Positions 1-7,035 of a stretch of DNA of 64,000 nt are shown here, piece by piece. The stretch is from contig NZ_FOCB01000005.1 of NCBI RefSeq assembly GCF_900109995.1, positions 124,001-188,000 of the forward strand. Reading direction: 5' to 3'. The position numbers and the translations under genes are program-made. How positions within the stretch are numbered: the first letter of the stretch is position 1; each line of letters opens with the position of its first letter. The stretch comes from Pseudomonas sp. ok272. GTDB taxonomy: Bacteria > Pseudomonadota > Gammaproteobacteria > Pseudomonadales > Pseudomonadaceae. The notes below the pieces were generated by a model that saw nothing but the letters and a program-made list of their open reading frames with translations, searched no databases and was not told where the DNA came from.

Positions 1-124
1 TTTGGATGCGATGGTAGGGCCGGGGCAGACCGGCCAAATGCCTATGGGCGCCACGCAAAGGTGCGTTTACGACATGGGCACAAAGAGTCAGCTTGATGAG
101 GATCTCTGCGGCATCGCGAGCAGG

Positions 125-277
125 AATCTGGGCTGAGCCCGTAGGAGCGAGGCTTGCCCGCGAACCGGCCAGCCCATTCAACATCGATGTCGTCAGGCTT
201 ACCGCCTTCGCGGGCAAGCCTCGCTCCAAGGAATTGAGCTGGTCCCCGGATGTGTGTTCGCCGTGGACCAGGGTGGG
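125..277 (+). repeat. Extended REP-containing repeat, copy 1 (inverted partner at 60581-60732)
   Basis: About 150 bases centred on a REP pair (141-228). Its flanks as well as its core recur in reverse complement at 60581-60732, including the stretch GAGCCCGTAGGAGCGAGG on one side and GGATGTGTGTTCGCC on the other. Homology outside the REP core means this is a larger repeat unit than the ordinary REP pairs in the window. Confidence 0.75.
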
Positions 278-368
278 AGCAACTGTCTTAACCCACCGCC
301 CGTCAGCGGCAGTGATGCCGACTGGCACGACCTCATCGCGGGCAGGCCCGCTCCCACAGTGATCGCCA

Positions 369-420
369 GTGGGCACAAGACCTGTACCCAACCCAAATCC
401 CCGGTGGGCACAAGACCTGT
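369..420 (+). repeat. 17-base direct repeat, two copies
   Basis: GTGGGCACAAGACCTGT occurs at 369-385 and again at 404-420 with a 35-base period. It lies between a REP copy and the ltaE leader. No function can be assigned. Confidence 0.7.
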
Positions 421-592
421 GTCCAGCCCACAGGGACAGCTGTTGTGTGGGAGAGTGAGTGCATAAATCGCCAGCAAACTGGTAACGTCCTGAAAACGAC
501 CGACCGTGTGCCCGGCGAATGATCTTCGCTAAGGTGCACCTCACATTGACCAAGAAGCGCCACAAGCGCCTCGACCACGGAAAACCCGGGCC

Positions 593-1633
593 ATGACCGA
601 CAAGAGCCAACAATTCGCCAGCGACAACTATTCCGGTATCTGCCCTGAGGCCTGGGCCGCCATGGAGCTGGCCAACCAGGGCCACCAACGCGCCTACGGC
701 GACGATGAATGGACCGCCCGCGCCTCGGACCATTTCCGCCAACTGTTCGAAACCGACTGCGAAGTGTTCTTCGCCTTCAACGGCACGGCGGCCAACTCCC
801 TGGCGCTGTCGTCGCTGTGCCAGAGCTACCACAGCGTGATCTGCTCGGAGACCGCCCACGTCGAGACCGACGAATGCGGCGCGCCGGAGTTCTTCTCCAA
901 CGGCTCCAAGCTGCTGGTCGCGCGCACCGAAAACGGCAAGCTGACACCGGAGTCGATCCGCGAGATCGCCCTCAAGCGCCAGGACATCCACTACCCCAAG
1001 CCCCGCGTCGTGACCCTGACCCAGGCCACCGAAGTCGGCAGCGTCTACACCCCGGAAGAAGTCCGCGCCATCAGCGTCACCTGCAAGGAACTGGGGCTGA
1101 ACCTGCACATGGACGGCGCCCGCTTCTCCAACGCCTGCGCGTTCCTCGGCTGCTCGCCGGCCGACCTGACCTGGAAAGCCGGCGTCGATGTGCTGTGCTT
1201 CGGCGGCACCAAGAACGGCATGGCCGTGGGTGAAGCGATCCTGTTCTTCAACCAGAAGCTGGCCGAAGACTTCGACTACCGCTGCAAGCAGGCCGGGCAA
1301 CTGGCGTCGAAGATGCGTTTCCTCTCGGCCCCCTGGGTCGGCATCCTGGAGACCAACGCCTGGCTCAAATACGCCCGCCACGCCAACCACTGCGCGCAGT
1401 TGCTGGCCGAGCTGGTCAGCGACATTCCGGGCGTCGAGCTGATGTTCCCAGTGCAGGCCAACGGCGTGTTCCTGCAACTGTCGGAATCGGCCGTCGCCGC
1501 CTTGACCGCCAAGGGCTGGCGCTTCTACACCTTCATCGGCAAGGGCGGCGCACGCTTCATGTGCTCCTGGGACACCGAAGAAGAACGGGTGCGCGAGCTG
1601 GCGGCGGATATCCGTGAGGTGATGTCGGCCTAA
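593..1633 (+). CDS. ltaE: Low-specificity L-threonine aldolase
   Basis: This 346-residue protein is a PLP enzyme of the beta-eliminating-lyase fold that splits L-threonine or L-allo-threonine into glycine and acetaldehyde in the cytoplasm. The PLP-binding lysine is K207 in FGGTKNG, and NLHMDGARFSNA is the conserved Asp-Gly-Ala-Arg block that contacts the cofactor and substrate. The length is normal for the bacterial family. It is the outermost gene of the betaine-catabolism island, as in P. aeruginosa, where an ltaA/ltaE gene lies beside gbcAB. Its likely job is to interconvert glycine produced by betaine demethylation. REP copies separate it from the next gene, so it is probably its own transcription unit. 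Confidence 0.92.
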   Translation: MTDKSQQFASDNYSGICPEAWAAMELANQGHQRAYGDDEWTARASDHFRQLFETDCEVFFAFNGTAANSLALSSLCQSYHSVICSETAHVETDECGAPEFFSNGSKLLVARTENGKLTPESIREIALKRQDIHYPKPRVVTLTQATEVGSVYTPEEVRAISVTCKELGLNLHMDGARFSNACAFLGCSPADLTWKAGVDVLCFGGTKNGMAVGEAILFFNQKLAEDFDYRCKQAGQLASKMRFLSAPWVGILETNAWLKYARHANHCAQLLAELVSDIPGVELMFPVQANGVFLQLSESAVAALTAKGWRFYTFIGKGGARFMCSWDTEEERVRELAADIREVMSA

Positions 1634-1647
1634 GGCGCGTCACCCCT

Positions 1648-1741
1648 GTGGGAGCGAGACCGGCTTGCCGGCAATGGCGTCGGCACAATCAACCTCAAGG
1701 TTGACTGACCTACCGCTTTCGCGAGCAGGTTCGCTCCCACA
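1648..1741. repeat. REP pair, inward
   Basis: Two REP copies face each other about 90 bases apart in the ltaE-SDR spacer; the left copy is divergent (GAGCGAGACCGGCTTGCCGG). Confidence 0.85.
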
Positions 1742-1786
1742 CAGTCGTGGGCCCTCGCCCAAACAACACTCAGCAGGAGCTCGCGC

Positions 1787-2611
1787 ATGTCACTCAAAGG
1801 TAAAACCCTGTTCATCACCGGCGCCAGCCGCGGCATCGGCCGTGAGATTGCCCTGCGCGCCGCGCGGGATGGGGCCAACATCGTGATCGCGGCCAAGAGC
1901 GCCGAACCCCACGCCAAGCTGCCCGGCACCATCTTCAGCGTTGCCGAGGAAGTCCGGGCCGCCGGCGGCCAGGCCCTGGCCCTGCAACTGGACGTGCGCG
2001 AGGAAGACGCCGTGCGGGCCGCGCTGGCCCAGGCCAATGAACACTTCGGCGGCATCGACGCGCTGGTCAACAACGCCGGGGCGATCAAGCTGACCGGTGT
2101 GGCCCACATCGAGCTCAAGCGCTTCGACCTGATGCACCAGATCAACACCCGCGCCGTGCTGCTGTGCAGCCAGGCCGCCCTGCCGTACCTGAAAAAGTCC
2201 GGCGGGCACATCCTCAACCTGTCGCCGCCGCTGAACCTGGCGACCCAGTGGTTCGCCCAGTACAGCCCCTACACCGTGACCAAGTACGGCATGAGCATGC
2301 TGACCCTGGGCATGAGCGAAGAATTCAAGGCCCACGGCATCAGCGTCAACTCGCTGTGGCCACAGACCATGATCGCCACCGCCGCCATCGAGTTCCAGCT
2401 GGGCAACCGCGAGTCGTTCAAACATGCGCGCCTGCCCACGATCATGGCCGACGCCGCCCACGCGATTCTCAGCAGCAGCGGGCGCAGCATGACTGGGCGC
2501 TTGCTGATTGATGAGCAAATACTTCGTGAACAGGGCATCACCGAGTTCGCGCACTACCGGTTTGCGCCGGACAGCGATGCGCCGTTGATGACGGATTTGT
2601 TTGTCGACTGA
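1787..2611 (+). CDS. Short-chain dehydrogenase/reductase, HSDL2-like
   Basis: A 274-residue NAD(P)-dependent oxidoreductase with a Rossmann fold. The cofactor motif TGASRGIG is at residues 12-19, the NNAG motif near residue 90, and the catalytic Tyr162 and Lys166 lie in SPYTVTKYG, so the active site is complete. The overall pattern, including NLSPPLNL and the C-terminal RFAPDSDAPLMTDLFVD, resembles the hydroxysteroid-dehydrogenase-like 2 group, whose substrate is usually unknown. A good ribosome site (AGGAG) lies just before the ATG. It sits between ltaE and the convergent gbcB, but there is no direct evidence that it acts on betaine intermediates. Confidence 0.88.
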   Translation: MSLKGKTLFITGASRGIGREIALRAARDGANIVIAAKSAEPHAKLPGTIFSVAEEVRAAGGQALALQLDVREEDAVRAALAQANEHFGGIDALVNNAGAIKLTGVAHIELKRFDLMHQINTRAVLLCSQAALPYLKKSGGHILNLSPPLNLATQWFAQYSPYTVTKYGMSMLTLGMSEEFKAHGISVNSLWPQTMIATAAIEFQLGNRESFKHARLPTIMADAAHAILSSSGRSMTGRLLIDEQILREQGITEFAHYRFAPDSDAPLMTDLFVD

Positions 2612-2640
2612 CCGGTGACCCCGCCCGGGTAGATACCGCT

Positions 2641-2730
2641 GTGGGAGCGAGCCTGCTCGCGAAGGCGATGGGCCAGTCAACATTGATGTTGAATGTACCG
2701 TCCTCTTCGCGAGCAGGCTCGCTCCCACAC
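2641..2730. repeat. REP pair, inward
   Basis: Two near-perfect REP copies face each other in the convergent spacer between the SDR gene and gbcB, where the pair may also act as a bidirectional 3' end structure. Confidence 0.9.
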
Positions 2731-2735
2731 GCCTG

Positions 2736-3836
2736 TCAGAACTCAATCCGCACATCGCCCTTCGGCACGCTGCAGCACGACAGGATGTACCCCTCGGCCT
2801 CGTCGTCCTCGGTGATCCCGCCGTTGTGCTCCATCTCCACTTCGCCCCCCAGCTTCAACACCTTGCACGTCCCGCAGATGCCCATGCCGCAGGCCTTGGG
2901 GATCAACAGGCCGAGCTTGGCCGCGGCGGCGTGCACGGTTTCGCCCGGGGCCACGCGGATGCTCTTGCCCGAGGCGGTGAATTCCACCTGGTGCAGGTCG
3001 GCCACGTCGATTTCCGGGGCCTCGGCCGCTTGCTCGGCTTGCTCCACCGCATCGGCGCGGGCTTCGGGGGGCGTCGCGCCGAAGGATTCCTCGTGATAGC
3101 GGGTCATGTCGAAACCGGCCGCTTCCAGCAGGCGCTTGACCGCCGTCATGTACGGCGTCGGGCCGCAGCAGAACACTTCGCGCTCGAGGAAGTCCGGGGC
3201 CATCAGCTCGAGCATCTTGTGGTTCAGGTAGCCACGATAGCCGGCCCAGGGTTCACCCAGGCCATGCTTCTCGCAGATCAGGTGCAGGCTGAAGTTATCG
3301 ATGCGCGAGGCCATGTGTTCCAGCTCGCGGTGGTAAATGATGTCCTTGGGCGAGCGGGCGCTGTGGATAAACACCATGTCGACATTGCCGTTGGTGTCGT
3401 AGAACCAGCGGGCCATCGACATCACCGGGGTGATCCCCACGCCGCCGCTCAAGTACAAGACTTTCGGCGCGGTGAAGTCCATCGCATTGAACAGCCCGAC
3501 CGGCCCGTGCACCGCCAGTTCCTGGCCTTCCTGCAGGGTGTCGTGCAGCCAGTTGGAGACCTTGCCGCCCGGCACGCGCTTGATGGTCACCGAAAAGCTG
3601 TAGGGCACCGACGGCGAGCTGGAGATGGTGTACGAACGCATGATCGGCTGGCCGTCGATTTCCAGCTCCAGGGTGACGAACTGCCCCGGTTTGAAGAAGA
3701 ACATGATCGGCTGGTCGGCCATGAAGCAGAACGTGCGCACGTCCCAGGTTTCCTGGATGACTTTGACGCACCGCACGATGTGCCGGCCATTGGCCCAGGT
3801 CTGGGTGCTTACCGGGTTCAGGAAACTGTTGGACAT
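2736..3836 (-). CDS. gbcB: Glycine betaine monooxygenase, reductase subunit
   Basis: A 366-residue reductase that passes electrons from NAD(P)H to the Rieske oxygenase GbcA for the first demethylation of glycine betaine to dimethylglycine. It has an N-terminal FAD domain (RSYTISSSP), an NAD-binding domain (YLSGGVGITPVMSM) and a C-terminal plant-type [2Fe-2S] ferredoxin domain (CGMGICGTCKVLK with the distal cysteines in SCC). I chose the ATG at 3836 because GGAG sits eight bases before it; an in-frame GTG four codons upstream has no such site. It is divergent from gbcA across a 281-base shared promoter region that carries candidate activator sites. Confidence 0.95.
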   Translation of the reverse strand: MSNSFLNPVSTQTWANGRHIVRCVKVIQETWDVRTFCFMADQPIMFFFKPGQFVTLELEIDGQPIMRSYTISSSPSVPYSFSVTIKRVPGGKVSNWLHDTLQEGQELAVHGPVGLFNAMDFTAPKVLYLSGGVGITPVMSMARWFYDTNGNVDMVFIHSARSPKDIIYHRELEHMASRIDNFSLHLICEKHGLGEPWAGYRGYLNHKMLELMAPDFLEREVFCCGPTPYMTAVKRLLEAAGFDMTRYHEESFGATPPEARADAVEQAEQAAEAPEIDVADLHQVEFTASGKSIRVAPGETVHAAAAKLGLLIPKACGMGICGTCKVLKLGGEVEMEHNGGITEDDEAEGYILSCCSVPKGDVRIEF

Positions 3837-3910
3837 GCTGATCTCCACGGCCGACGGTCGGCCTCATGCTGGCGATTCTGCGTATAGCGCAGGGCGCCCA
3901 TTTACCTATC

Positions 3911-3936
3911 TGCGACATTCACATGCTTATCGCGAC
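3911..3936 (-). promoter_or_regulatory. Candidate activator half-sites facing gbcB
   Basis: TGCGAC (3911-3916) and CGCGAC (3931-3936) repeat with a 20-base period. Read on the minus strand they give the GTCG core seen in the other AraC-type sites of this window, oriented toward gbcB. Likely GbdR half-sites by context; inferred, not proven. Confidence 0.45.
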
Positions 3937-3959
3937 CAGCCCCCTGTTACCGGGGCTGG
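3936..3959. promoter_or_regulatory. Perfect 8-bp inverted repeat in the gbcB-gbcA spacer
   Basis: CCAGCCCC (3936-3943) is matched by GGGGCTGG (3952-3959) around an eight-base loop. It lies exactly between the two candidate half-site pairs. It could be a protein site or an RNA hairpin; no U-run follows, so it is not a standard terminator. Confidence 0.5.
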
Positions 3960-3962
3960 CGC

Positions 3963-3989
3963 GTCGGGAACAGAGTGGGCCATGTCGCC
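3963..3989 (+). promoter_or_regulatory. Candidate activator half-sites facing gbcA
   Basis: GTCGGG (3963-3968) and GTCGCC (3984-3989) repeat with a 21-base period about 130 bases before gbcA, in the opposite orientation to the pair facing gbcB. Likely GbdR half-sites by context; inferred. Confidence 0.45.
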
Positions 3990-4117
3990 CATGGATAAGG
4001 TTCCCGCCCGCATCGGCCCCACACTCGCTGCACATGAAGACGCTTTCTTTATGCCTTGCGTAGTAAACCTGATCAGCCACTTTCGCGGCCACGCAGATGG
4101 CCATGAGGACACACACG

Positions 4118-5413
4118 ATGGACGTCACCACCCCCCTGAGCCTGGGCGATCCACTGGAACCCGCACGCAAGGCCACCGCCCAGATGCTGCAGGAGCGCGA
4201 ACGTACGTTCTCGCTGCCACAACCGTTCTACTCCGATGAGCGGCTGTTCGATATCGACATGCAAGAGATCTTCCAAAAGGAGTGGTTGATCGCCGGGATG
4301 ACCTGCGAGATCCCGGCCAAAGGCAACTACCTGACCCTGCAAATCGGCAAGAACCCGATCATCGTGATTCGGGGCGCCGAGGGCGTGGTGCATGCCTTCC
4401 ATAACGTCTGCCGGCACCGTGGCTCGCGCCTGTGCACCAGCGACAAGGGCAAGGTCGCCAAGCTGGTCTGCCACTATCACCAGTGGACCTACGAGCTGGA
4501 CGGGCGCCTGCTGTTCGCCGGCACCGAGATGGGCGCCGACTTCGACATGAAGCAGTACGGCCTCAAGCCGGTGAACGTGAAGACCGCTGGCGGCTACATC
4601 TTCATCAGCCTGGCGCAAAACCCGCCGGCCATCGATGACTTCCTGTCGACGCTCGACCACTACATGGAACCCTACGACATGGAGAACACCAAGGTGGCGG
4701 TGCACACCACCTTGATGGAGAAGGCCAACTGGAAGCTGGTGCTGGAGAACAACCGCGAGTGCTACCACTGCAACGCCTCGCACCCGGAGTTGCTCAAGAC
4801 CCTGCTGGAGTGGGACGACGTCACCGACCCGCGCGCCGACCAGGCGTTCAAGGACCACGTGGCCGCCTCCGCCGCCGCCTGGGAAGCCGAGAAGATCCCC
4901 TACGCCCACGCCAGCTTCGGCCTGCGTAACCGCATCGTGCGCATGCCGCTGCTCAAGGGCACCGTGTCGATGACCCTCGACGGCAAGCAAGGCTGCAAGA
5001 AACTGATGGGCCGGATCCAGAACCCCGACCTGGGTTCGATGCGCATCCTGCACCTGCCGCACTCGTGGAACCACTGCATGGGCGATCACATCATCGTGTT
5101 CACCGTGTGGCCGATCAGTGCCCAGGAAACCATGGTCAGCACCAAGTGGATCGTCCACAAGGACGCGGTCGAAGGCGTGGACTACGACGTGGAACGCATG
5201 CGCGAAGTGTGGGATGCGACCAACAACCAGGACCGCCGCCTGGCCGAAGAGAACCAGCGCGGGATCAACTCCGATGCCTACCAGCCCGGGCCGTACTCCA
5301 AGACCTATGAGTTTGGCGTGGTGAATTTCGTCGATTGGTACAGCGAACGGCTGCTGAACAACTTGGGGGCCGAGCCTGCGCCGTACCTCAAGGGCGTGCC
5401 GGTCTCCGGATAA
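4118..5413 (+). CDS. gbcA: Glycine betaine monooxygenase, Rieske oxygenase subunit
   Basis: This 431-residue oxygenase demethylates glycine betaine to dimethylglycine, releasing formaldehyde. The Rieske [2Fe-2S] ligands are C98 and H100 in VCRHRG and C118 and H121 in CHYHQW. The mononuclear iron site follows in ENNRECYHCNASH. The length is typical of the GbcA/stachydrine-demethylase family. The start at 4118 is preceded by GAGGA; upstream in-frame ATGs at 4097 and 4103 lack a ribosome site. It is divergent from its reductase gene gbcB. A long gene-free spacer follows before the convergent etfB. Confidence 0.95.
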   Translation: MDVTTPLSLGDPLEPARKATAQMLQERERTFSLPQPFYSDERLFDIDMQEIFQKEWLIAGMTCEIPAKGNYLTLQIGKNPIIVIRGAEGVVHAFHNVCRHRGSRLCTSDKGKVAKLVCHYHQWTYELDGRLLFAGTEMGADFDMKQYGLKPVNVKTAGGYIFISLAQNPPAIDDFLSTLDHYMEPYDMENTKVAVHTTLMEKANWKLVLENNRECYHCNASHPELLKTLLEWDDVTDPRADQAFKDHVAASAAAWEAEKIPYAHASFGLRNRIVRMPLLKGTVSMTLDGKQGCKKLMGRIQNPDLGSMRILHLPHSWNHCMGDHIIVFTVWPISAQETMVSTKWIVHKDAVEGVDYDVERMREVWDATNNQDRRLAEENQRGINSDAYQPGPYSKTYEFGVVNFVDWYSERLLNNLGAEPAPYLKGVPVSG

Positions 5414-5536
5414 CCGACACAGCGCCGAGGTGGAGCGGGCTTGCTCGCTCCCACACCAAGGCCCACGGATGTACAAAAAACATCCAACCACCGTGCAGGC
5501 CGCCCCGGGCCTGCCCCGCAGCCATCGCCTAACAAC

Positions 5537-5545
5537 TTATCCACA
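5537..5545 (+). promoter_or_regulatory. Perfect DnaA box (TTATCCACA)
   Basis: Exact match to the high-affinity DnaA box; first of four in the gbcA-etfB spacer. Confidence 0.6.
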
Positions 5546-5642
5546 AGACAGCCCACAGTAAATGTGCGCAAGTCGTCCATCGCGCTGAAAGAAACTGAAT
5601 AAAAACCGTGACTTATTCAAATCGGCCGATCCCGCGCAAGCC

Positions 5643-5659
5643 TGATCAATATTTGATCA
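5643..5659. repeat. 17-bp perfect palindrome
   Basis: TGATCAA-TAT-TTGATCA, an AT-rich palindrome 50 bases before the second DnaA box. A related half (TTATTGATCAG, near 5843-5853) precedes the third box at a similar distance. Confidence 0.65.
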
Positions 5660-5708
5660 AGCTCTTACAGATCACGGTCTACGTGGCCTGCAGCGGATAG
5701 CGAACACC

Positions 5709-5717
5709 TTATCCACA
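5709..5717 (+). promoter_or_regulatory. Perfect DnaA box (TTATCCACA)
   Basis: Second box, embedded in a repeat unit that continues with GAAGCACCAACAGA and TTGGGGGCAA. Confidence 0.6.
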
Positions 5718-5901
5718 GAAGCACCAACAGACTTTGGGGGCAACTTGCGCACAGCCCACCGGCACTGTGGAAAACCACCTGAAAGCCGCTTATTTCCTGG
5801 CATTGAGCGATCAACCAAGGAGCAACAGGCTGATTTGGTTAATTATTGATCAGAAGCCCGCACGCACCGTTCTATAAGGCCTGCAGCCGACAGCAAACAT
5901 C

Positions 5902-5910
5902 TTATCCACA
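5902..5910 (+). promoter_or_regulatory. Perfect DnaA box (TTATCCACA)
   Basis: Third box, in a second copy of the same repeat unit (GAAGCGCCAACAGA, TTGGGGGCAA). Confidence 0.6.
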
Positions 5911-6051
5911 GAAGCGCCAACAGAGATTGGGGGCAAGTCGTGGCCTCACCCTCGTAAAAACCCCAGTAAAAACCGTAGGTTAGGTTGGTTGTTTTTTGTA
6001 CCAGGCCGCGCAGGGCTTGCCGGGCGGGGGCTGTAGCGATGGGCGAACACG

Positions 6052-6060
6052 TTATCCACA
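6052..6060 (+). promoter_or_regulatory. Perfect DnaA box (TTATCCACA)
   Basis: Fourth box, in a third, more decayed unit (GAAGCACGCACAGGGATTG). A further TGTTGATAACC lies just after it. Confidence 0.6.
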
Positions 6061-6140
6061 GAAGCACGCACAGGGATTGTTGATAACCTTCGCAATCGCC
6101 ACCTCGCTCCTACAGGGGCTGTTTCAGCGCACGCCACCTT

Positions 6141-6229
6141 GTGGGAGCGAGCCTGCTCGCGAAGAGGTCCTGCCAGCCGACATCGAGGGTGACTGACCCA
6201 CCGCGTTCGCGAGCAGGCTCGCTCCCACA
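6141..6229. repeat. REP pair, inward
   Basis: Near-perfect facing REP copies at the 3' end of the dgc-etf operon. Confidence 0.9.
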
Positions 6230-6249
6230 GGGCAAATGGGTTCGACGTC

Positions 6250-7020
6250 TCAGCGCACCACACCCTCTTCGATCAGCAGCTTGAGAATCGCCTGGGCGCC
6301 CTCCTCGGCGCTCACGCCCTTGAGCACGTGCCCCGCACCGCCGCTGGCCTTGGCCGTGGCGGCTTTCATGCGGTCGGCGCCGTTCTTGGCCTTGATCACT
6401 TTCAGGCGCTTGGGCCGGGGCTTGGCCGGTTGCAAGGTGGCGACGGCCAGCAACTCGTCGTCGACCACTTCCACGTCCTCGGCCTGCAACACCCCGCGCC
6501 GGGCCGGGCCGAACGCGCTTTGCCGGGGCTTGGGCGCGGCGTTATCCACCGTGGCCAAGAACGGCAAACGCACCTTCAGGCGTCGACGCTGGCCACGGGG
6601 CAACGCTTGCAGCACCAGCGCCGTGCTGCCATCAATGGACTCGACCTGCGCCAGCCCCACCACCAGCGGCCAGCCGAGGCTCTCGGCCAGCAGGAACGGG
6701 AGCATCCCCGACCCCTCGCCGGTTTCCGCCTGGGTGCCGGTCAGCACCACCTGGGCCCCGGCATCGCGCAGGTACTCGCTCAGTGCCGGCAATGCGTCGG
6801 CGCCCGCCGGCTGTTCCAGCACGTGCAGTTGCGCCAGGCCCATCCCCAGGTAGGCCCGCAGCGCCGGCTCGGCGATGTCCCCGGCGTGCAGCACGCGCAG
6901 GTTATCCCCCGCCAGTTGCAGGCCCAGCTCCACGGCGCGGGCGTCCTGTTCGGCGCGCCGTGGCCGACCCGAGGTCGGGTGGGCGCCGATGGACACCAGG
7001 CTGATGACGTGTGTATTCAT
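6250..7020 (-). CDS. etfB: Electron transfer flavoprotein beta subunit, dimethylglycine-linked paralogue
   Basis: A 256-residue ETF beta-like protein. It shows the family motif TGTQAETGEGSG...LAESLGWP, the loop that normally binds AMP and lines the interface with the alpha subunit. The middle and C-terminal parts carry a lysine-rich segment (KPRPKRLKVIKAKNG). It is the last gene of the minus-strand operon headed by the dipeptidase gene and lies 15 bases after etfA, with a strong ribosome site (AAGGGAA). Its role is inferred to be the electron acceptor for DgcAB-dependent demethylation, feeding the quinone pool. It is distinct from the housekeeping ETF beta, which normally sits beside core etfA elsewhere in pseudomonad genomes. 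Confidence 0.88.
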   Translation of the reverse strand: MNTHVISLVSIGAHPTSGRPRRAEQDARAVELGLQLAGDNLRVLHAGDIAEPALRAYLGMGLAQLHVLEQPAGADALPALSEYLRDAGAQVVLTGTQAETGEGSGMLPFLLAESLGWPLVVGLAQVESIDGSTALVLQALPRGQRRRLKVRLPFLATVDNAAPKPRQSAFGPARRGVLQAEDVEVVDDELLAVATLQPAKPRPKRLKVIKAKNGADRMKAATAKASGGAGHVLKGVSAEEGAQAILKLLIEEGVVR

Positions 7021-7035
7021 GAGCGTTCCCTTCCC

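Larger units (their letters stand above)
1..592. other. Gene-free left edge, repeats only
   Basis: I see no convincing coding sequence here; the reading frames over positions 93-578 run through REP repeats and lack a ribosome site. The stretch holds a REP pair (141-228), a single degenerate REP copy near 335-358, a 17-base direct repeat (369-385 and 404-420) and then the leader of ltaE. In P. aeruginosa the gene beyond this side would belong to the glyA/sox sarcosine genes, but nothing of them can be recognised in the window. Confidence 0.6.
5414..6249. other. 836-base gene-free convergent spacer with DnaA boxes
   Basis: No credible gene lies between the 3' ends of gbcA and etfB. The spacer holds four perfect TTATCCACA boxes in the same orientation, a 17-bp palindrome (5643-5659), several AT-rich patches, and imperfect repeats around the boxes that share CTGCAGC, CTTATCCACAGAAGC, CCAACAGA and TTGGGGGCAA. 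A REP pair (6141-6229) abuts etfB, and a short isolated REP-like hairpin lies at 5430-5454. Confidence 0.7.

Noticed and set aside
93..578. Several open frames of 70-92 codons before ltaE.
   Set aside because: They translate REP repeats (GARLARE, GSEPAREG-like peptides), lack ribosome sites and overlap each other.
4073..5491. A 472-codon minus-strand frame opposite gbcA.
   Set aside because: Its His/Gly/Val/Asp-rich composition is typical of antisense frames; gbcA is unambiguous.
5414..6249. Possibility that the DnaA-box spacer is the chromosomal or a plasmid origin.
   Set aside because: No replication initiator, partition or origin-linked gene is nearby; the flanks are catabolic genes.
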